Positions 51,217 to 55,034 of a DNA stretch of 55,034 nt are shown piece by piece. The first letter of the stretch is position 1. The number at the start of each line of letters is the position of its first letter. A program made the position numbers and the translations under genes. This DNA comes from Bacteroidales bacterium (GTDB lineage: Bacteria; Bacteroidota; Bacteroidia; Bacteroidales; P3): the NCBI GenBank assembly GCA_017613375.1, contig JAGADZ010000065.1, forward strand, positions 1 through 55,034, read 5' to 3'. The notes beneath the pieces were generated by a model. The model searched no databases and was not told where the DNA came from. It saw only the letters and a program-made list of their open reading frames with translations.

Positions 51217-51506
51217 CTTTCGAGAGCGAAAGCTGTAAGCAAGAAAAGCATTGCGATATAGTCCTTATCTATAAATTCGCCAAATTTTAGCAGGAGGATT
51301 GAGCATTTATGCTTTCGCTTGATTGTGTATGCTATAATTCCATAGCATATCTTCAGGCGTGAGATATGTTCCCTTCAAGTTCGTTCCTGCAAAGGTGTTT
51401 GGCGATACCTATAGATAAACGACATGAGCACATAACCTCATGCCTTTTCTTATTGGTATTGATTAACGTTCCGTTGGAGGGTCGGAATACAAAAGTAGTA
51501 TTTTAT
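51217..51506 (+). promoter_or_regulatory. Long structured 5' leader of the BspA-type surface protein gene
   Basis: This 290-nt leader holds several self-complementary segments: GCTTTCG/CGAAAGC at 51216-51233 (with CTTGC/GCAAG as outer pairing), GCGA-TATAG/CTATA-TCGC at 51253-51280, TATGCTAT/ATAGCATA at 51328-51349, and CATGAG/CTCATG at 51423-51442 followed by a T-rich stretch. A strong Shine-Dalgarno AGGAGG (51292-51297) precedes a 17-codon ORF. The remaining part (51366-51506) is open and in frame with the downstream gene. The length and organisation suggest a cis-regulatory RNA or leader-peptide attenuator; the trigger is unknown. Confidence 0.5.
51309..51362 (+). CDS. Candidate 17-codon leader peptide
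   Basis: ATG at 51309 follows AGGAGG with an 11-nt spacer and encodes MLSLDCVCYNSIAYLQA before a TGA at 51360. Shine-Dalgarno sequences this strong are unusual in Bacteroidota, where start sites are mostly recognised without them, so the match is notable. The hairpin TATGCTAT/ATAGCATA lies inside this ORF. Its stop is followed three bases later by ATG 51366, which is in frame with the BspA-type gene. Whether the peptide is made is not shown. Confidence 0.35.
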   Translation: MLSLDCVCYNSIAYLQA

Positions 51507-52955
51507 ATGAAACGTTTATTAATTATTGCATTGTTTACATTAGTTTCTTCGACTGTCATGGCTTATGATTTTATGGCTTATACCTTTGATGCAAATGGTG
51601 CTGTTAATGGTATGTTATATTATAATATTATTGACGGAGGGTGTCAAGTAACAAGTGAGTTTGATTCGTATCCATATAATGATAATTATTATGATCCGGT
51701 TGATATAATTATTCCTTCTACAGTTTGGTATGAGGGCACCTCATACTCTGTCATTAGTATAGGAGATCATGCTTTCGATAGAGGTTCTTGTATTAATTCG
51801 ATTACAATTCCTAATTCAGTCACAAGCATCGGAGAGAGCGCTTTTTGTGAATGCTATGACTTGACTTCAATAACCATTCCAAACTCTGTCACAAGCATCG
51901 GAGAGAGAGCTTTTTATTATTGCTATAGCTTGACTTCGATAACCATTCCAAGCTCTGTCACAAGCATTGGAGTTAAAGCTTTTTATGAATGCAGAGGTTT
52001 GACTTCAATAACCATTCCAAATTCTGTCACAAGCATCGGAGAGGGGGCTTTTTCTGGTTGCTCTGGCTTGACTTCAATAACCATTCCAAACTCTGTCACA
52101 AGCATTGAGGGGAAAACTTTTGCTGGATGCAGTAGCTTAACATCGATAACTATCCCGAACTCTGTCACAAGCATCGGAGAGTGGGCTTTTTCTGGTTGCT
52201 CTGGCTTGACTTCGATAACCATTCCAAGCTCTGTCACAAGCATTGGAGTTAAAGCTTTTTATGAATGCAGAGGTTTGACAAAAACAAACTACACGGGTTC
52301 TATTTCTCAATGGTGTAATATAGATTTTTCTATTACACCTGCTGATGGTGGGCCCGTTAATTCGAATTATTCGAGCAACCCTATTGTTTATTCACATAAT
52401 TTATTTATTAACAATATAGAAGTGATTGATTTGGTGATCCCTGATGATGTGACGATGATTAAGGATTTGGCTTTTGTTTGTTGCACGAGACTGTCATCGT
52501 TGACAATTGGAAGTTCTGTCACCAGTATTGGTGTTGGTGCTTTCTTTATCTGTACCGGATTGACTGAAATAACAAGTCTTAATACGGTTCCTCCAATTTT
52601 ATATATGTATATAGATTGGAACCCTTTTTATGGTATAAGTCTTTATTACATACCTAAAAATATTCCATGTGGAACATTAGCAGCATATCAATCAGCATGG
52701 GGAGGTATTAACTATAGCGAGGACTGTGGCGCTATAGAGGAAATATCGGAAGCTCCTCTTATATACCAACTCGATGGTGGAATTATTGTTGAGGGTGGAG
52801 AAGGCAACATAATAACGTTATATGACATGAATGGGCGTATGCTGGCCACTAAACGTGACGACTACACCCAATTACGGTTTGACGTCCCTGCCTCAGGAGC
52901 CTATTTGATTAAGATTGGTAACTATCCCGCTAGAAAGGTGGTGGTGATAAAATAA
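51507..52955 (+). CDS. BspA-type leucine-rich repeat surface protein with T9SS type A sorting domain
   Basis: A 482-residue exported protein. The signal peptide [19 protein letters not shown] fixes the start at ATG 51507; the frame is also open upstream to 51366. After a short beta region (20-90) come seven 23-residue LRR_5 repeats (consensus [18 protein letters not shown]..) and two more diverged repeats ([37 protein letters not shown]). The C-terminal ~70 residues are a type A sorting domain ([16 protein letters not shown]... [19 protein letters not shown]). BspA-like proteins bind host or bacterial surface molecules. The gene has a long structured leader and a strong terminator; the LRR array is nearly identical at the DNA level. 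Confidence 0.88.
   Translation: MKRLLIIALFTLVSSTVMAYDFMAYTFDANGAVNGMLYYNIIDGGCQVTSEFDSYPYNDNYYDPVDIIIPSTVWYEGTSYSVISIGDHAFDRGSCINSITIPNSVTSIGESAFCECYDLTSITIPNSVTSIGERAFYYCYSLTSITIPSSVTSIGVKAFYECRGLTSITIPNSVTSIGEGAFSGCSGLTSITIPNSVTSIEGKTFAGCSSLTSITIPNSVTSIGEWAFSGCSGLTSITIPSSVTSIGVKAFYECRGLTKTNYTGSISQWCNIDFSITPADGGPVNSNYSSNPIVYSHNLFINNIEVIDLVIPDDVTMIKDLAFVCCTRLSSLTIGSSVTSIGVGAFFICTGLTEITSLNTVPPILYMYIDWNPFYGISLYYIPKNIPCGTLAAYQSAWGGINYSEDCGAIEEISEAPLIYQLDGGIIVEGGEGNIITLYDMNGRMLATKRDDYTQLRFDVPASGAYLIKIGNYPARKVVVIK
51798..52280 (+). repeat. 69-bp tandem coding repeats (LRR array)
   Basis: Seven units of 69 bp encode the LRR_5 repeats. Units 3 and 7 share an identical stretch of about 72 bp starting at 51929 and 52205 (276 bp apart, exactly four units); units 4 and 6 are also very similar. 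Confidence 0.9.
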
Positions 52956-52987
52956 TATATTATCTTTAGCATACAATACTTTGAAAC

Positions 52988-53029
52988 CATGCTCATGATT
53001 CATCAATCATGAGCATGATTTTTTTTTCA
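52988..53029 (+). terminator. Intrinsic terminator of the BspA-type gene
   Basis: CATGCTCATGATT and AATCATGAGCATG form a perfect 13-bp stem with a 4-nt loop, followed by A and a run of about 10 T. Confidence 0.92.
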
Positions 53030-53099
53030 AAAACATATATCTGTGGGTGATTCAAATTCTCATTATGAAGAATTATTTTGGTATATTCAAGAAAAGTTG

Positions 53100-53108
53100 T
53101 ATTTTTGC
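53100..53108 (+). promoter_or_regulatory. Promoter -7 element TATTTTTGC of the AbiE operon
   Basis: TATTTTTGC at 53100-53108 with TTTTG at 53076-53080 (19-bp spacing) fits a Bacteroidota promoter. The leader would be about 85-95 nt. Confidence 0.7.
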
Positions 53109-53120
53109 ATCGTTTTTTGA

Positions 53121-53189
53121 ACGTTTTCGCAGGTCGAGCGCAGAGGACAAATCATATAGTGTATGGACTATGCTGAGGCGAGAAAACGT
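53121..53189 (+). promoter_or_regulatory. Inverted repeat in the AbiE leader (possible AbiEi operator or RNA stem)
   Basis: ACGTTTTC at 53121-53128 (extending to GC at 53130) and GAAAACGT at 53182-53189 are complementary; between them CATATAG and CTATG can form an inner stem. It lies just downstream of the promoter and before the abiEi start. AbiEi antitoxins are known to repress their own operon by binding inverted repeats, which makes this a candidate site; the arms are about 50 bp apart, so an RNA stem is equally possible. Confidence 0.35.
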
Positions 53190-53200
53190 CAACGAAGTTA

Positions 53201-53830
53201 ATGGAATATATGAATTATCTACAGTTCAGAGAGCAATGGCACAGTTTGGGGTGCTTCAACATTTACCAGGTACGTGCATGGCGAGCCGATTTTGACCGCA
53301 CCAACCTCTCCCGCTGGGTGAAGCGTGGATATCTGGCTCGGATTCGCCAAGACTGGTATGCTTTCAGCGATATGGTCTCCCAGCCAGACGCGGCAAGGTA
53401 TGTGGCCAGTACAATCTATAGCCCTTCCTACATAAGTCTTCATGCTGCATTGGCCTTTTTTGGCATCATACCCGAGGCTGTGACAAAGATTACCTGTATC
53501 ACGACCATGCGCACCACTTCATACAGCAATGTATTTGGTGAATTCAGTTACCAAACCGTCAAACCCAAGATCTTTTTCGGATATACACAAATGTCAATGC
53601 CTTCGGGAGGAAGTTATCTTATGGCACTTCCTGAGAAGGCAATGGTCGACTTATTGTATCTTTATCCTCAGTATGGTACCAAAGAGACTCTACTTGACCT
53701 TCGATTTGATGACGACTGGATGCAGGAGGAACTGAATATAGAACGGCTGCTGGATTTTGCCTCGCGATGCGATTCCAAAAGTCTCCAAAAAAGAGTAGAT
53801 TTACTTATCAATACCTATCTTCATGATTGA
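53201..53830 (+). CDS. AbiEi-type antitoxin (type IV toxin-antitoxin)
   Basis: A 209-residue protein with an N-terminal winged helix (FREQWHSLGCFNIYQVRAW, then NLSRWVKRGYLARIRQDWYAF) and the AbiEi C-terminal domain (YSPSYISLHAALAFFGIIPE, ITTMRTTSY, FFGYTQM, LPEKAMVDLLYL). It represses its own operon and neutralises the AbiEii toxin indirectly. A start at ATG 53210 (MNYLQFREQ) would fit relatives equally well. It overlaps the toxin gene by 8 bp (53823-53830). Confidence 0.85.
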   Translation: MEYMNYLQFREQWHSLGCFNIYQVRAWRADFDRTNLSRWVKRGYLARIRQDWYAFSDMVSQPDAARYVASTIYSPSYISLHAALAFFGIIPEAVTKITCITTMRTTSYSNVFGEFSYQTVKPKIFFGYTQMSMPSGGSYLMALPEKAMVDLLYLYPQYGTKETLLDLRFDDDWMQEELNIERLLDFASRCDSKSLQKRVDLLINTYLHD

Positions 53831-54611
53831 AATAAATTCGTTATTAGGCTATTATCCACAAGCGATTGCGACAAACAAGGCATTTCACAAACATATCTTG
53901 AAAGAATATGTTGAACTGCTGGCGTTGGAGCATCTGTCTCGGTCTCCACTGGTGGCCAAGATTGTATTCATAGGCGGAACCAATCTCAGGCTTGTTCATG
54001 GAATTGACCGCTTCTCCGAAGATTTGGATTTCGACTGCAAAGGACTGACCAAGACTGAATTTATAGCATTATCGGACGAAGTGGCAAAGTGTTTGAGAAA
54101 TAACGGTCTGCGGGTGGAACTGCGTGATAAGGACACCTCACACCTTACAGCGTTTCGGCGTAACCTCTATTTCCCTGAGTTGCTGTTCGAGATGGGGCTA
54201 TCCGGCCATCGCGATGAACGCTTCCTGATGAAAATAGAATCTCAGGATCAAGGTGTCAGTTATCAGTCACAGTCAGCATTGATTAATTGCTGTGGATTCT
54301 TGTTTCCCATGCCTGTGGCGCCCAAAGAGGTGCTTCTGTCCATGAAACTGTCGGCATTACTGACGAGAGCAAAAGGACGGGATTTCTACGATACAATCTT
54401 TTTATGGCAGCAGACAAGCCCTGACTACGACTTCCTTAGCGACAGATGCGGTATTGGTACGCCAAAGGCCCTGAAAGAGGCATTGAAAGAGAAACTGTCG
54501 TCCACAGACTTAAAATTGAAGCAGCGAGACTTCGAGCATCTGCTTTTCAATACGGCTCGTAGCGCACAGATTCTTTATTTCAAGGAGTTTATAGATGAGA
54601 AACTATCCTGA
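53823..54611 (+). CDS. AbiEii/AbiGii-type nucleotidyltransferase toxin
   Basis: A 262-residue nucleotidyltransferase-fold toxin. Key motifs are FIGGTNLRLVHGIDRFSED with LDFD (GG, then the acidic DxD pair), KIESQ, PKEVLLSMKLSALLTRAKGR and GRDFYD. AbiEii enzymes use a nucleotide (GTP in the lactococcal case) to modify a target and give reversible growth arrest, often protecting against phage; later work on relatives showed tRNA nucleotidylation. The target of this one is unknown. It is translationally coupled to abiEi and followed by a strong terminator. Confidence 0.86.
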   Translation: MIEINSLLGYYPQAIATNKAFHKHILKEYVELLALEHLSRSPLVAKIVFIGGTNLRLVHGIDRFSEDLDFDCKGLTKTEFIALSDEVAKCLRNNGLRVELRDKDTSHLTAFRRNLYFPELLFEMGLSGHRDERFLMKIESQDQGVSYQSQSALINCCGFLFPMPVAPKEVLLSMKLSALLTRAKGRDFYDTIFLWQQTSPDYDFLSDRCGIGTPKALKEALKEKLSSTDLKLKQRDFEHLLFNTARSAQILYFKEFIDEKLS

Positions 54612-54662
54612 TTTCCTATTGTGCAGAAAATAATTTGTATAATTGCCACATGAGCATAAAAT

Positions 54663-54694
54663 AAGCAAGGACATCCATTCGGGTGTCCTTGCTT
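54663..54694 (+). terminator. Bidirectional terminator between the AbiE toxin and DUF1015 genes
   Basis: AAGCAAGGACATCC and GGGTGTCCTTGCTT form a 14-bp stem (one G-U) with an ATTC loop. Both flanks are T/A-rich. It lies between the toxin stop at 54611 and the convergent DUF1015 gene ending at 54716. Confidence 0.85.
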
Positions 54695-54715
54695 GTTTAC
54701 ACATAAGTCTGTCGC

Positions 54716-55034
54716 CTAGCAGAGCTCGTGGATTACGAGGCCGGAGCGGAGCTTTGGCTCGAACCAGGTAGTCTTCGGAGGCATGATGTTGCCAGTGTCG
54801 GCAATGTCGATGATCTGCTTCATGCTCACGGGATAGAGGGCAAAGGCGACCTTCATCTCGCCGTTGTCGACGCGACGTTTCAGCTCGCCGAGGCCGCGGA
54901 TACCGCCGACGAAGTCGATACGCTTGTCGGTGCGGAGGTCCTTGATGCCAAGCACCTTGTCGAGGACGAGGTTGCTGAGGATGGTGACATCCAAAACTCC
55001 GATGGGGTCGTTGTCGTTGTAGGTGCCGGGCTTG
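54716..55034 (-). CDS. DUF1015-family protein, C-terminal part (runs off the right edge)
   Basis: The minus-strand frame stays open to the window edge. The last ~105 residues match the C-terminus of Bacteroidota DUF1015 proteins: GTYNDNDPIGVLDVTILSN, VLGIKDLRTDKRIDFVGGI, GEMKVAFALYPVSMKQIIDI and NIMPPKTTWFEPKLRSGLVI. The TTG/Leu near 54994 is internal, not a start. DUF1015 proteins are cytosolic, of unknown function, and in Bacteroidales often neighbour the serine-synthesis genes serC and serA, which may lie just beyond this edge. Confidence 0.85.
   Translation of the reverse strand, partial: KPGTYNDNDPIGVLDVTILSNLVLDKVLGIKDLRTDKRIDFVGGIRGLGELKRRVDNGEMKVAFALYPVSMKQIIDIADTGNIMPPKTTWFEPKLRSGLVIHELC

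Noticed and set aside
50454-51290. 278-codon plus-strand frame opposite the RAYT-type gene
   Set aside because: Antisense to a gene with HUH motifs and partly a translation of the 51-bp repeat; it also runs through two promoters.
51798-52280. CRISPR-like regular spacing
   Set aside because: The 69-bp period is that of coding LRR repeats in an intact frame.
53047-53295. 82-codon plus-strand frame before abiEi
   Set aside because: It spans the AbiE promoter and leader and has no resemblance to known proteins; the abiEi frame explains the region.
1-55034. tRNA genes
   Set aside because: No cloverleaf with a GGTTCGA-type T-arm was found on reading either strand; a tRNAscan-SE run would settle it.

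Overview
The window reads as a chromosomal segment of a member of the Bacteroidales (Bacteroidota). The evidence is the gene content (GldB, DUF349, DUF4369, DUF1015 and bifunctional-nuclease proteins, LTA-synthase-like sulfatase, BspA-type leucine-rich repeats), lipoprotein signals with charged residues after the lipobox Cys, type A and type B C-terminal sorting domains of the type IX secretion system (T9SS), and the Bacteroidota -7 promoter element TAnnTTTGC, seen at about fifteen sites. The sequence does not allow a safe genus call. Most of the window is housekeeping; accessory and repeat-rich DNA lies mainly after about 41 kb.

Layout. 0-5 kb: start of a secreted protein (-), RNase P RNA, comB, a PAP2 phosphatase and trmO, then an ECF sigma factor with an inner-membrane partner that ends in a T9SS type B-like domain, and a candidate small RNA. 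5-15.4 kb: punA, a bifunctional nuclease and rdgB (-), a PPi-type phosphofructokinase, a SUMF1-domain protein and an EnvC-like protein (+), then lpxH, a DUF4369 lipoprotein, aroC, an FKBP isomerase and butyrate kinase (-). 15.6-23.1 kb (+): mltD, ftsB/divIC, an NlpC/P60 lipoprotein and a SUI1 factor, then dnaG, a sigma-54 activator and aroA. 23.1-34.3 kb (-): miaA, cca, a YwqK-like lipoprotein, a lipid kinase, an LTA-synthase-like enzyme, GldB, DUF349, and a radical SAM/unknown pair. 34.4-38 kb (+): pepD, a glycosyltransferase and a NTP_transf_5 protein. 38-55 kb: three T9SS cargo proteins (type B with fibronectin-like domains, an M6 metalloprotease with InlB-like repeats, a BspA-type LRR protein), MscS, lipoproteins, a cupin/RsiV-like/AlkZ-related trio, a Y1 (RAYT-type) transposase-domain protein, an AbiE type IV toxin-antitoxin pair and the end of a DUF1015 gene.

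How the genes work together. Envelope and cell-wall functions dominate: MltD, EnvC-like, NlpC/P60, FtsB/DivIC, LpxH, LtaS-like, lipid kinase, GldB, MscS and the T9SS cargo. tRNA maturation and modification (rnpB, cca, miaA, trmO) and two shikimate genes (aroA, aroC) are scattered among them.

The most unusual signals are these. The BspA-type gene has a leader of about 290 nt with several hairpins and a short ORF preceded by a strong Shine-Dalgarno. The ECF sigma partner carries a CHU_C/type B domain. Four classes of short or long repeats lie between genes and in places form part of coding sequence: GGGAAT-type 8-9-mers, GTTAAn hexamers, ATGATGTATGAGG-like repeats and a four-copy array of about 200 bp. 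No tRNA gene, CRISPR array, complete insertion sequence or replication origin was recognised.
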